Below, one piece after another: positions 1 to 7,960 of a stretch of 26,005 nucleotides of DNA (positions are counted from its first letter, which is position 1; each line of letters starts with the position of its first letter). Source of the stretch: an uncultured Lachnospiraceae bacterium (GTDB lineage Bacteria > Bacillota > Clostridia > Lachnospirales > Lachnospiraceae); NCBI GenBank assembly GCA_934343915.1, contig CAKRIL010000038.1, positions 1 through 26,005 on the forward strand, given 5' to 3'. A model generated the notes under the pieces. That model was not told the origin of the DNA and did no database searches. It saw only the letters and a list, made by a program, of their open reading frames with translations. Position numbers and translations under genes: made by a program.

Positions 1-3000
1 TCATACCGGCTACGCTAGGTACGGTCACCATTTCCTGTCCCTTAGATACAACTATCGTTACCGTAGTTCCCTTCTTTACCTGTGAACCACCTGCAACATC
101 CTGGCTTATTACACATCCTGCAGGTACTGAGTCACTGTACTGTGCCTCCCCTTCACTTACATTAAAGCCTGCTGCCTGAAGAGCACTTATCGCTGTGTCC
201 CTGTCACTTCCTATTACATTAGGAACTCCCGCATTCTCAGGTCCTCTTGATACCACTATTCCTACGCTGCTTCCCTTATTTACCGAGGAGCCCGCTGCCA
301 CGCTCTGGCTTATGACAACTCCCGCTGCCACGTCATCACTGTACTGCTCACTTACGCTTGCAGACAGACCGCAGCCAGACAATGCATTCTGTGCATTTGA
401 CAGTGCTGAGCCTGCCACGTTAGGAACAGTAACCTTCTCAACACCGCTTGATATGACAAGTGTGACCGGTGTTCCCGGCTTAACGGCTGTGCCTGCACCT
501 ACGGACTGGCTGATAACCTTTCCTGCCGCCACTGTATCACTTGACTGCAAAGCTGTGCTTACACTTAAGCCCGCATCCGTCATTGCCTTTACCGCCGAGT
601 CGCTGTCCTTGCCGGCAACATTCGGCACCGTAATCGTCTGAGCTCCCTTAGATACGACTATGAGAACTTTGGAGTTCTTCTTGATGCTGGTACCCGGTGT
701 CTCAGACTGGCTGATTACCTGTCCTGCTGCGACTGTCTCACTGTACTGCTCATCAACCATAACCGAAAAGCCTGCATTCTTAAGTGCAGCCTCAGCCGAT
801 GCGCGGTCGCTTCCAATCACATTAGGAACTGCAAAGAGTGTCTCACCGCTGCTTACAACAATAGCAACACTGTCACCCTTCTTAGCTGCCTTGCTTCCTG
901 TTATGCTCTGACTGATTACCTTTCCGTTAGGAACCGTATCACTGTTAGCATAGGATATGTTCACAACCAAGCCCAATGCTGAAAGTGTTGACTTGGCATC
1001 CGCCTCGTCCATTCCCGTAACATCAGGTACATCCTTCTTAGATGGTCCTGTCGATACGACAAGCTCTACCGATGTTCCCGGTGCAACCTGTGAATCTCCC
1101 TCAACGCTCTGCGAGATGACAACTCCCGCTGCTACATTCTCATTCTCAGCTTCAACTATTGTGTATTTAAGTTCATTTGCCGTGAGTGCTTCTATCGCAC
1201 TGTCCTTGTTCATATACTGAACATCCGGCACCTTAACAAGCTTGATTCCGAGAGATATTACAAGTCCCACGCTCTCCGTATTCCTGATTGTTGAACCGGC
1301 TTCTGCATTCTGCTCCATAATCACATCAGCAGCATATATATCACTGTAACGCTTATCGATAATGCTTATCATTATTCCGGCTGACTCTGCCTGTGCAAGT
1401 GCTTCATCATAGGTCATTCCGGTAAAGTCAGGAACTACAATGTCCTGCTCAACGAGCTGTGTCTGAGGGTCACGTCCCTTAGATACGATAAGCTCAATCT
1501 CCGAACCTATCTCTATCTCATCACCGGAATGTACTTCCATTCCGCCAACGTTCTGTCCGATAATACCGCCCTCAGCTATTACGTCACTGTACTCCTCCCG
1601 GACTGTTACGGAGAAGCCCATGTCCTCAAGCTCCTTTTTCACTTCATCGCGGTTGCTTCCCTCTGTCTTAGGCAGTGTCTTTGTCTCAGCTCCGCCGCTT
1701 ATCGTGATATTAAGAACCGTATTCTCCTTTACAGGCATCGCGCCCTCAATATCCTGCGTGAGCACTCTGTCCTTAGGCACGTCAGATGAGTATTCCTTTC
1801 CTGCTATGCTGTATGAGAGTGTCTTTTCATTGAGCTTTACGCTTGCCTCCTCGAGCTCCTTGTTGACAACCCATGGAACTCTCACCATTCCGAGCTCCGT
1901 GTATATATCATCCTGTCTGTTGGCATTGAAGCCTATGATTCCCGCTGCGAAGAGTCCCGACAGCACAAGCACAACAGCAGCCATGGCAGGTACGGCAATC
2001 TTAAGCCACACAGGCCACTTTCTCGGGTCGAACACTCTGCTGATGCCCTCATCCGTGAGCTTGACCGTATCCTCCGTGGTGAGCTCATACATAAGAGTCT
2101 CCATATCCTTAGTTCGCTTATCCACGCGGATGTGCATGGCATTCATTATCGCGTTGTCAAGATTCTTCGATATTCCCTTGACATACTTTGAAGGCGGCTG
2201 CAAGGTGTTCTTTCCGTCCTTCTCAAGATATGCTCTTCGCTCCATGGCATCCGGAGGTGTTACTCCGGTTATCATCTTATACAGAGTGGCACCTACTGCG
2301 TATACATCCGTGTGAGGTCCCTGATCTCCTCTGCTTCTGTACTGCTCCTCCGGCGAGTAGCCCGGCTTTACAATAACCGTAAGGCTTCGGCTGTGTATCG
2401 TCGTCGCATATCTTGCGGCACCGAAGTCTATGAGCTTTACGTCGCCGTCCTTGGTTACCATAATGTTATCCGGTGCTATATCTCTGTGTATGATTCCAGC
2501 CTTATTTACCTTATCAAGCGAATCAATTACCGGAAGAAGCATCATTACAGCATCCTCGGGAGGAATCGTTCCCTTATCCTTGATATATTGTGACAATGTA
2601 ACACCCTCGAGGTATTCCATCGCAATGTATGCAGTCTGATTCTCCTTAAAGCAGTCATACACCTTAACGATACCCGGACAATCGGTGAACTTTGCAAGTC
2701 TTCTCGCCTCATCCACGAACTTGTCCATTCCTGCCGCATACTGTTCTCCCTTATCACCGTCGTATACGGTCACCTGTGACACGCCGGGTGCTCTTGTTGA
2801 GAATTCACTCGGAAGGTACTCCTTAATGGCAACTCTCTGTTCCAGCACCTTGTCCCATGCAATATAGGTTACACCGAATCCTCCGTAGCCGATTACCTTG
2901 CCAACCTCATAGCGGTTGTTAAGTATCGTTCCGCCTGCAAGGTGAAGCGGGCTCTCCGGCTTGCTTCCTTCGACATAGCCGCAGTTCGGACATACCTTAA

Positions 3001-3046
3001 GTGATGAATCATATGTCTTCATACAGCCGTAGCATCTTTTTTCCAT
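1..3046 (-). CDS. Zinc-ribbon Ser/Thr protein kinase with at least nine PASTA repeats (C-terminus off the window)
   Basis: Membrane Ser/Thr kinase of the PrkC/PknB type; about 1015 codons are visible and the frame is open to base 2. The ATG at 3046 follows a GGAGGAACGAAGG ribosome site. In order: a zinc ribbon at residues 5-23 (CYGC then CPNCG); a kinase domain at about 46-320 with glycine loop GYGGFG, Lys75 in VAIK, HRD at 187-189 and DFG at 207-209; one membrane helix at about 346-372; then an outer region from about 388. That region holds nine complete PASTA units of roughly 65-70 residues and the start of a tenth, most carrying VPNV and VISQS signatures. PASTA domains in this family bind muropeptides or lipid II; the ligand here is inferred. 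It is the last visible gene of the PP2C-FHA-kinase operon, 36 bases after the second kinase. The usual family count is three to five repeats, so this ectodomain is unusually long. Confidence 0.93.
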   Translation of the reverse strand, partial: MEKRCYGCMKTYDSSLKVCPNCGYVEGSKPESPLHLAGGTILNNRYEVGKVIGYGGFGVTYIAWDKVLEQRVAIKEYLPSEFSTRAPGVSQVTVYDGDKGEQYAAGMDKFVDEARRLAKFTDCPGIVKVYDCFKENQTAYIAMEYLEGVTLSQYIKDKGTIPPEDAVMMLLPVIDSLDKVNKAGIIHRDIAPDNIMVTKDGDVKLIDFGAARYATTIHSRSLTVIVKPGYSPEEQYRSRGDQGPHTDVYAVGATLYKMITGVTPPDAMERRAYLEKDGKNTLQPPSKYVKGISKNLDNAIMNAMHIRVDKRTKDMETLMYELTTEDTVKLTDEGISRVFDPRKWPVWLKIAVPAMAAVVLVLSGLFAAGIIGFNANRQDDIYTELGMVRVPWVVNKELEEASVKLNEKTLSYSIAGKEYSSDVPKDRVLTQDIEGAMPVKENTVLNITISGGAETKTLPKTEGSNRDEVKKELEDMGFSVTVREEYSDVIAEGGIIGQNVGGMEVHSGDEIEIGSEIELIVSKGRDPQTQLVEQDIVVPDFTGMTYDEALAQAESAGIMISIIDKRYSDIYAADVIMEQNAEAGSTIRNTESVGLVISLGIKLVKVPDVQYMNKDSAIEALTANELKYTIVEAENENVAAGVVISQSVEGDSQVAPGTSVELVVSTGPSKKDVPDVTGMDEADAKSTLSALGLVVNISYANSDTVPNGKVISQSITGSKAAKKGDSVAIVVSSGETLFAVPNVIGSDRASAEAALKNAGFSVMVDEQYSETVAAGQVISQSETPGTSIKKNSKVLIVVSKGAQTITVPNVAGKDSDSAVKAMTDAGLSVSTALQSSDTVAAGKVISQSVGAGTAVKPGTPVTLVISSGVEKVTVPNVAGSALSNAQNALSGCGLSASVSEQYSDDVAAGVVISQSVAAGSSVNKGSSVGIVVSRGPENAGVPNVIGSDRDTAISALQAAGFNVSEGEAQYSDSVPAGCVISQDVAGGSQVKKGTTVTIVVSKGQEMVTVPSVAGM

Positions 3047-3082
3047 TATCCTTCGTTCCTCCTTCGGGTATTATCTTATAAG

Positions 3083-5026
3083 CTATTTAACATGTCTGTA
3101 CAGTGCGTCATACTCCTCGTAGCTGTCCACATACGCCCCGAGCATGCTTCTGTTGAGCGGGAGCATATTCTGTCTTCCCTGAACAAGAAGGACATCCTGC
3201 GAATATGGTGTCATCAGATATTCAAGGAATTTTTCCGCAACCTTCCTGCTGTCCTTGTCATCCGCCATGATGCTCCACTCATAGCAGAAGTCTCCTCTTC
3301 CCTCCGACGGGAAGCTGTCACTTGTGAGTATTACCATCACATAGCTTCCGCTAAGATGTGACTGCACCTCCGAATAGTCACTCGTTGAACCGGCATATAC
3401 CGGGTACTTCTTCTCATAGAAGCCTTCACCGTCGTTACATACCAGTTCATCATATGTGCCGTCCCCGATAATATCCTTCATATTCCCGGCTGTATCCTTA
3501 TCATAAGCGAGCTGTGCCGTATTCACATACACCACGGGGTATGTAAATCCAAGCGGAATCTGTCTGCTGTCAGGGTACTTGGAATTATACCGGCTGTAAA
3601 AAATACAGTTGTTCTTGTAATAATTCTTTGCAAGGCTCTCAAGGCTGTAAGCATCCGTCAGATAGCTCTTGTCAAGCCCCGATGACAGGAACAGGTCTGG
3701 TGCCTCACCCCCATCAATAGCCTCGGTCAGCCTGTCGAGGTACTCATCCTGCGGAAGAGCCGTGACATTGATTGTCACATTGTCATAGCTCTCCTTAAAT
3801 CGGTTCACAATACTGTCAAAGCTGTCCGTAATCGAGCCGTATGTGCCGTCCGCGAACTCCGCACACCACACCTCAATGGTCGCCGTCGGAAGGGTCTCCT
3901 CCTCGCGCTGCTTTTCAAAGTTGAATGCGAATATTGAAAATCCTGCGAGCACAACCGCCAGTGCCGCACCGATGGTTGTATTTCTTATTCTTTTCTTTCT
4001 CTTCTTTAACTGAACCGGGCTTAATACCTTTTTCTTTGATTTGCCCTCATTAAGACAGATGTTGATGGCATCAATGAACTCCTGTGCATTCTCGAATCTC
4101 AAATGTCTGTCAACCGCCATCGCCCTCATTATCGTATTGCTGAGATTCACCGATATGGATGGGTCAATCTCATGCGGAGACAGAACCTCATCTCTGATCT
4201 TACGGTTGGTCGACTCCTCCGGTCTCTCTCCCACAACAAGGTGATACATCGTCGCGCCGAGTGCATATATATCCGTCCATGGTCCCTGTTCATTTACCTT
4301 CTCATACTGTTCTGCCGGGGCATATCCGGGCTTGAGTATGATTGACAGCTGCGCATCCTCATTCTCAGCGAATCTTGCAGCACCGAAATCAATAAGCTTC
4401 ACCACATTGTCCTTACACATGAATATGTTATCCGGGGATATATCCCTGTGGACGAAGCCCTTCTCATGAACGGTTATGAGTGCATTAGCTATCTTAAGAA
4501 CAATATCCGCTGCCTCCTGCACTGAGAGCTTGCCGCCCTTCTCCTTGAGATACTTATTAAGAGGTACTCCGTCCAAGAATTCCATAACGAAGTATGCCGT
4601 ATCGTTCTCTTCAAAGTAATCAAGTACGTCAACAATATTATGATTGCGCTTGCTGTTATCCTGATTAAAGCTCTTGGTATTCACCGCCTCATCCCAGAAG
4701 CGCTGCTTCTGCGCATAATATTCCTTTTCCCTCTTAGCTGCGTACAGCATGACATTGTTGGTTCCCGGAACACGGTTGACTATACCGCTCGGATAGAATT
4801 CCTTGATGGCAACATATCTGTTAAGCACCGTATCCCAGGCCTTGTAGGTGATACCGAAACCACCGTTGCCCAGAATCTTACCGATGATGTAGCGTCCGTT
4901 CCTCAACGTAACGCCAATCCTTAACATATACACTTCTCTTTTTCCCGAACCCTTTACATATCCGCAATGCGGACATATATCATAGCCTTCATCATATTCC
5001 TTAAAGCAATTTTCACATATGTACAT
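3083..5026 (-). CDS. Ser/Thr protein kinase with extracellular solute-binding-protein-like domain
   Basis: A 647-residue membrane kinase. Residues 4-22 form a zinc ribbon (CENC, CPHCG) matching that of the next kinase. The kinase domain at about 46-325 has loop GNGGFG, Lys75 in VAIK, HRD at 193-195 and DFG at 213-215. A basic stretch (KKRKKR) precedes one membrane helix at about 350-369. Residues 382-647 then read like an ABC family 1 solute-binding protein: TIEVWCAEF at the start, a VNRFKE helix, a GEAPDLFLS segment, and a closing stretch ending in NMLPLN. Such domains bind sugars or other small solutes for importers; here the domain seems to act as a sensor because no ABC permease lies nearby. 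The ATG at 5026 has GAGGAAG just upstream. The gene lies 33 bases after the FHA gene. Fold assignment of the outer domain is by motif only. Confidence 0.93.
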   Translation of the reverse strand: MYICENCFKEYDEGYDICPHCGYVKGSGKREVYMLRIGVTLRNGRYIIGKILGNGGFGITYKAWDTVLNRYVAIKEFYPSGIVNRVPGTNNVMLYAAKREKEYYAQKQRFWDEAVNTKSFNQDNSKRNHNIVDVLDYFEENDTAYFVMEFLDGVPLNKYLKEKGGKLSVQEAADIVLKIANALITVHEKGFVHRDISPDNIFMCKDNVVKLIDFGAARFAENEDAQLSIILKPGYAPAEQYEKVNEQGPWTDIYALGATMYHLVVGERPEESTNRKIRDEVLSPHEIDPSISVNLSNTIMRAMAVDRHLRFENAQEFIDAINICLNEGKSKKKVLSPVQLKKRKKRIRNTTIGAALAVVLAGFSIFAFNFEKQREEETLPTATIEVWCAEFADGTYGSITDSFDSIVNRFKESYDNVTINVTALPQDEYLDRLTEAIDGGEAPDLFLSSGLDKSYLTDAYSLESLAKNYYKNNCIFYSRYNSKYPDSRQIPLGFTYPVVYVNTAQLAYDKDTAGNMKDIIGDGTYDELVCNDGEGFYEKKYPVYAGSTSDYSEVQSHLSGSYVMVILTSDSFPSEGRGDFCYEWSIMADDKDSRKVAEKFLEYLMTPYSQDVLLVQGRQNMLPLNRSMLGAYVDSYEEYDALYRHVK

Positions 5027-5059
5027 ATCTTCCTCATTCCCGCGTCGTCTACACGCCTG

Positions 5060-5863
5060 TTAATCATTCCAGTCAAACTTATCACCGCAGAGCGGAACAA
5101 ATACGAACGTACTTGCACCTATCTCAATTCTGTCACGCTCATTGAGGATGCCGCTACCACATATCAATTCGCCGTTAAGGTACGCCAGTCCCATGCCTTC
5201 ACCCTGCTGTATGTAGAACCTCTTCTGCTTAGGCTCAAACGTAATTACAATATGCTCTTTTCTTGATATCTGAGGGTCCTTCGCGACAACCACGTCATTA
5301 ACCGAAGCAAGCCTTCCTACCTTATTGGCTCCTGTCTTAAGCACATAGTTCTGCCCCGCCTCTGCGCCCTTAATACATACCAGCCAGCCGACAACAGGCT
5401 CTGTCTGCACATCCGTATTCTTATCCCAGAAGGCAACTGTCTTATTGTCGTCTTTCTTCTCTTCATTATTCTCAGGCACGGTCTTCACGGCTCCCTCAAG
5501 CTTTACTGTCGCATTGCCGCCGCTGTTTATTTTTACCGAATCGGAAGAGAAGCTTAATGTCTTGGAATCCTCGTCCGACATTGCAGGAGCATCACTCGCG
5601 GCGTTCTCCATGCTTACTGCTGCCTCCATATCAGGCTGCTCTGCCTGACTTTCATCCTTTCTATGCTTCTCTGCCATTTTTTCATGCTTTTTAAGCTTAG
5701 CTTCTTCCTTCTTCTCCCTGCTTTCCTTAGCATCCTTATCGCTCTTCTTATGCTGCTTTTCCCCGAGCAGTGTGTAGACACTGCTGCTGCATTTCGGACA
5801 TTTTTCACTGCTGTTGGCATCAAAGAAATGCCCGTTCTCACATTTTGCATACAAGACTTTCAT
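5060..5863 (-). CDS. FHA-domain protein with N-terminal zinc ribbon and charged linker
   Basis: A 267-residue cytoplasmic protein with no membrane segment. Residues 8-25 hold a zinc-ribbon-like CENGH...CPKC module. Residues 36-72 are Lys/Glu-rich and probably a coiled coil. An acidic, disordered-looking linker follows, and residues about 158-258 form an FHA domain with GR at 183-184, SRKEH at 200-204 and an LNG turn at 229-231. FHA domains bind phosphothreonine peptides. Two similar threonine motifs in the linker, KTLSF (Thr102) and KTVAF (Thr142), look like possible kinase targets, as in GarA-type proteins; that is inference. The ATG at 5863 follows GGGAGG with five bases between. It sits 13 bases after the phosphatase gene and just before the two kinases, so it is probably the adaptor of that signalling set. 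Confidence 0.9.
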   Translation of the reverse strand: MKVLYAKCENGHFFDANSSEKCPKCSSSVYTLLGEKQHKKSDKDAKESREKKEEAKLKKHEKMAEKHRKDESQAEQPDMEAAVSMENAASDAPAMSDEDSKTLSFSSDSVKINSGGNATVKLEGAVKTVPENNEEKKDDNKTVAFWDKNTDVQTEPVVGWLVCIKGAEAGQNYVLKTGANKVGRLASVNDVVVAKDPQISRKEHIVITFEPKQKRFYIQQGEGMGLAYLNGELICGSGILNERDRIEIGASTFVFVPLCGDKFDWND

Positions 5864-5876
5864 AATATCCTCCCAA

Positions 5877-6602
5877 CTAACACCATAGTGCTATCGCCGT
5901 GTAATTATCCATATTTTTACCGATGCCGTTCTGCTTTATAACCTCCACCATCGCCTGCATCCATTCCTCAACGGTGCTGCTGTTCTTTAACAGCTTACAC
6001 ATCTGCTTCTCATCTATCAGCTCCCAAAAGCCGTCACTGCACAGCAAAAAAGCCTGATATTTCTCAAGCTGCGTCTGCTCAGCCAATTCATACATTGGCT
6101 TCTCCCATTCAATTCCCATCACGCGGAGAAGTCTGTTGCGGTCAGGATGATTCCTTATCTGCTTCTCCTTTATCTCCCTTGCATACACAAGCATCTGCGG
6201 AACACTGTGGTCAAGTGTTCTAAGCTTCACCTTATTCCTTGCAAATGCATAGAGCCTTGAGTCCCCGACATGACCCCACTGTACCTTATCGCCGTCAATA
6301 TACATCGCCACCGCCGTAGTCTTCATGTCCGTCCTGGCGTTCTGCCTTATCTGTTCATCAATCAGTGCCTCCTGAGATAATTGGAATGCACTGCAAAGAA
6401 AATCTTCATCTATTTTCTGCGCGCTGTTAAAAATCTGTCCGAACGCCTCCACAACAAGTGCTGATGCGACCTCCCCCCTGCCATGGCCTCCCAATCCGTC
6501 ACATAGAACGAGACATTTCTTCCCATCCTTCTCAAATACCCTTGCCGAATCTTCATTGACTTCTCTGCCGCCCCTATCGGTAAACACGGTGTATGTTATC
6601 AT
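5877..6602 (-). CDS. PP2C-family protein phosphatase (PrpC-like)
   Basis: Metal-dependent Ser/Thr phosphatase of 241 residues, the usual size of bacterial PrpC/Stp enzymes. Signature segments are visible: NED at 16-18, CDGLGGHGRGE at about 34-44, GHVGDSR at 110-116, CSDGFWE at 188-194 and MDNYTA at 231-236. The aspartates at 18, 35, 190 and 232 are the expected metal ligands. No signal peptide or membrane helix is present, so it acts in the cytoplasm. It should reverse phosphorylation by the two kinases downstream and may act on the FHA protein. The ATG at 6602 has GGAGGG eight bases upstream. It is the first gene of the operon, behind the promoter at 6694-6722. Confidence 0.95.
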   Translation of the reverse strand: MITYTVFTDRGGREVNEDSARVFEKDGKKCLVLCDGLGGHGRGEVASALVVEAFGQIFNSAQKIDEDFLCSAFQLSQEALIDEQIRQNARTDMKTTAVAMYIDGDKVQWGHVGDSRLYAFARNKVKLRTLDHSVPQMLVYAREIKEKQIRNHPDRNRLLRVMGIEWEKPMYELAEQTQLEKYQAFLLCSDGFWELIDEKQMCKLLKNSSTVEEWMQAMVEVIKQNGIGKNMDNYTAIALWC

Positions 6603-6693
6603 TCGATATGCCCTCCATTTTCAAGCCCCGGTCAATTACGAACACACTGCATTGACTTTTAATACTATTTTTTTCACTTTTTCTTTAAATCAC

Positions 6694-6722
6694 ATTATAA
6701 ACATTAATCCTTGTTCAGTCAA
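6694..6722 (-). promoter_or_regulatory. Sigma-A type promoter for the PP2C-FHA-kinase operon
   Basis: Read on the minus strand, a TTGACT -35 box (6717-6722) and a perfect TATAAT -10 box (6694-6699) are separated by exactly 17 bases. This would start transcription near 6687 and leave a leader of about 85 bases before the phosphatase ATG. Confidence 0.8.
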
Positions 6723-6770
6723 CTATCTCAATACTATTTCCACCAAATAAATACAGCATGTATTGTACAC

Positions 6771-6785
6771 TATAATAGTTGGAGG
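6771..6785 (+). promoter_or_regulatory. -10 box and ribosome site for the XRE regulator
   Basis: A perfect TATAAT at 6771-6776 is followed by GGAGG at 6781-6785, seven bases before the ATG at 6793. No good -35 box is seen at the right distance. With this -10 box the transcript would begin at or inside the ribosome site, so the real promoter may lie further upstream. A short inverted repeat (TGTA-TTG-TACA) directly before the -10 box could be an operator; it is too short to be certain. Confidence 0.4.
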
Positions 6786-6792
6786 TTTTGAT

Positions 6793-7074
6793 ATGGTCGA
6801 CTTTGGTAACACTTTAAAAACTTTAAGAATTAACAACAATCTTACTCAGTCCCAGCTCGCCGGACAGCTTGGGCTTACCAAATCTGTTATCAGTGCATAC
6901 GAGACCGGGCTTCGTATGCCTTCATATGATGTCCTGATACAGATTGCCAAAAAGTTCAAGGTAACAACCGATTATCTGCTCGGAATAGAGAACCGACGTG
7001 AAATCGACTTGTCCGGTCTCAGCGAGGAAGAGGTTGCTGCTCTTCTCAATCTCATAAAAGCCATGAAGCGTTAG
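6793..7074 (+). CDS. XRE-family helix-turn-helix transcriptional regulator
   Basis: A 93-residue DNA-binding protein. The helix-turn-helix covers about residues 6-61: LRINNNLTQSQLA, then LTKSVISAYETG as the recognition helix, then the typical closing segment TTDYLLGI. A short charged tail with LSEEEVAALL follows and may help dimerise. The ATG at 6793 is chosen because GGAGG sits seven bases upstream; a TTG ten codons earlier would read through that ribosome site. It is divergent from the phospho-signalling operon and convergent with the LytTR gene. Which genes it controls cannot be told from the sequence; itself or the divergent operon are the simplest candidates. Confidence 0.92.
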   Translation: MVDFGNTLKTLRINNNLTQSQLAGQLGLTKSVISAYETGLRMPSYDVLIQIAKKFKVTTDYLLGIENRREIDLSGLSEEEVAALLNLIKAMKR

Positions 7075-7166
7075 CAGGGCTTTTTCTAATCGGATACTAC
7101 CACACATTAATCTAAAAAAGTTTGTACTTGTAATAACTTGCGGTTTTTTTGTAATAATCTGCACAT

Positions 7167-7205
7167 AAAAAAAGAACCCTGCCACACTCCCATGGCCGGG
7201 TTCTT
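7167..7205 (-). terminator. Rho-independent terminator of the rluF-ligA-metA-LytTR run
   Basis: Arms 7172-7183 and 7194-7205 pair over 12 bases with one mismatch around a 10-base loop. On the minus strand the stem is followed by a run of seven T (7173-7167). It lies just after the stop of the LytTR gene. The plus side has only weak T content (TTCTTTCTCT), so it may also slow transcription from the convergent XRE gene. Confidence 0.85.
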
Positions 7206-7224
7206 CTTTCTCTGTTCACGGCTG

Positions 7225-7935
7225 TTATTTTACGGTATAGCTTAACAGAGTCTTTCTTGTATCATGATAATAGCTCCTGCTTACGGTTATCTCTTTTCCG
7301 CTGTCAAGCAGGATGTTGCTGTCCTTTAATTCTCTTATGTGATTCATATTGACCAAAAAGCTCTTATGGCACCTTACAAATTCGCTGCCAAGCTCCTGCT
7401 CGACATCCGATAGCTTTCCGTAGGTCTCAACCGTTCCATCCGCACATGTATATATAAGCTTCCGCCTGATACTCTCAATATACAGAATGTCATTATGCTT
7501 AACGTTAATTATGTTGTGTCCGTTTATTATTCTGTGAACATGGCAGTTATATTCCGATATATTCTGAACGGCCTTGTCAAGAGCCGCATACAGGCGCTCG
7601 CGGCTGATTGGCTTCCTTATAAAGCTGATGTGATCAGTCTCGTATACCTCCTCACAATATTCGACATAGCCCGTTATGTATATTATCTGTGTGGCGGGCG
7701 AGACCGTATGCAGCCTCTTTACAATGTCTATTCCTGTCTCCTCCGCTTCATCTATACAGATGTCAGTAATCAGTATATCTGCCTTGCTGCGAAATGCCAT
7801 ATAATTGTCAAGCTCACTTCTATCCGATATTGCGGCAATCCGCTTTGCAAGGTCAGGTGCATATTCGCCAACCATCTTTTCAATAATATCGCACTGTGTC
7901 CTATCATCGTCAAATATAACTATATTGTAAACCAC
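7225..7935 (-). CDS. LytTR-family response regulator (AgrA/LytR type)
   Basis: A 236-residue two-component regulator. The receiver domain has the acidic cluster at Asp9-11, the predicted phospho-acceptor Asp58 in LITDIC, the YITGY threonine segment and the conserved lysine in FIRKPIS. A LytTR DNA-binding domain follows from about residue 135, with ILYIES, FVRCHKSFLVN and the closing VSRSYY segment. The GTG at 7935 is preferred: GCGAGG lies seven bases upstream and it gives the family-typical start MVYNIVIFDDD. An ATG at 7953 would add six residues but has a poorer ribosome site. It follows the H-box membrane protein by 25 bases and ends the operon. LytTR proteins normally respond to AgrC-type sensors; the only sensor-like partner here lacks an ATPase domain. 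Confidence 0.93.
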   Translation of the reverse strand: MVYNIVIFDDDRTQCDIIEKMVGEYAPDLAKRIAAISDRSELDNYMAFRSKADILITDICIDEAEETGIDIVKRLHTVSPATQIIYITGYVEYCEEVYETDHISFIRKPISRERLYAALDKAVQNISEYNCHVHRIINGHNIINVKHNDILYIESIRRKLIYTCADGTVETYGKLSDVEQELGSEFVRCHKSFLVNMNHIRELKDSNILLDSGKEITVSRSYYHDTRKTLLSYTVK

Positions 7936-7960
7936 TTCTAAGCCTCGCTTCATAAGTTCA

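Noticed and set aside
1..1880. CRISPR-like or satellite repeat at the left edge
   Set aside because: The roughly 200-base periodicity is in frame and reflects degenerate PASTA coding repeats, without identical short repeats or spacers.
195..2315. Several Ser/Thr-rich plus-strand open frames opposite the PASTA region
   Set aside because: They are antisense to a continuous minus-strand frame with nine recognisable PASTA units, and lack ribosome sites and family signatures.
7128..7162. Imperfect direct repeat of TTGTAATAA...TGC with a 21-base period between the XRE and LytTR genes
   Set aside because: Two AT-rich copies with differences are not enough to call a site or array; chance is likely.
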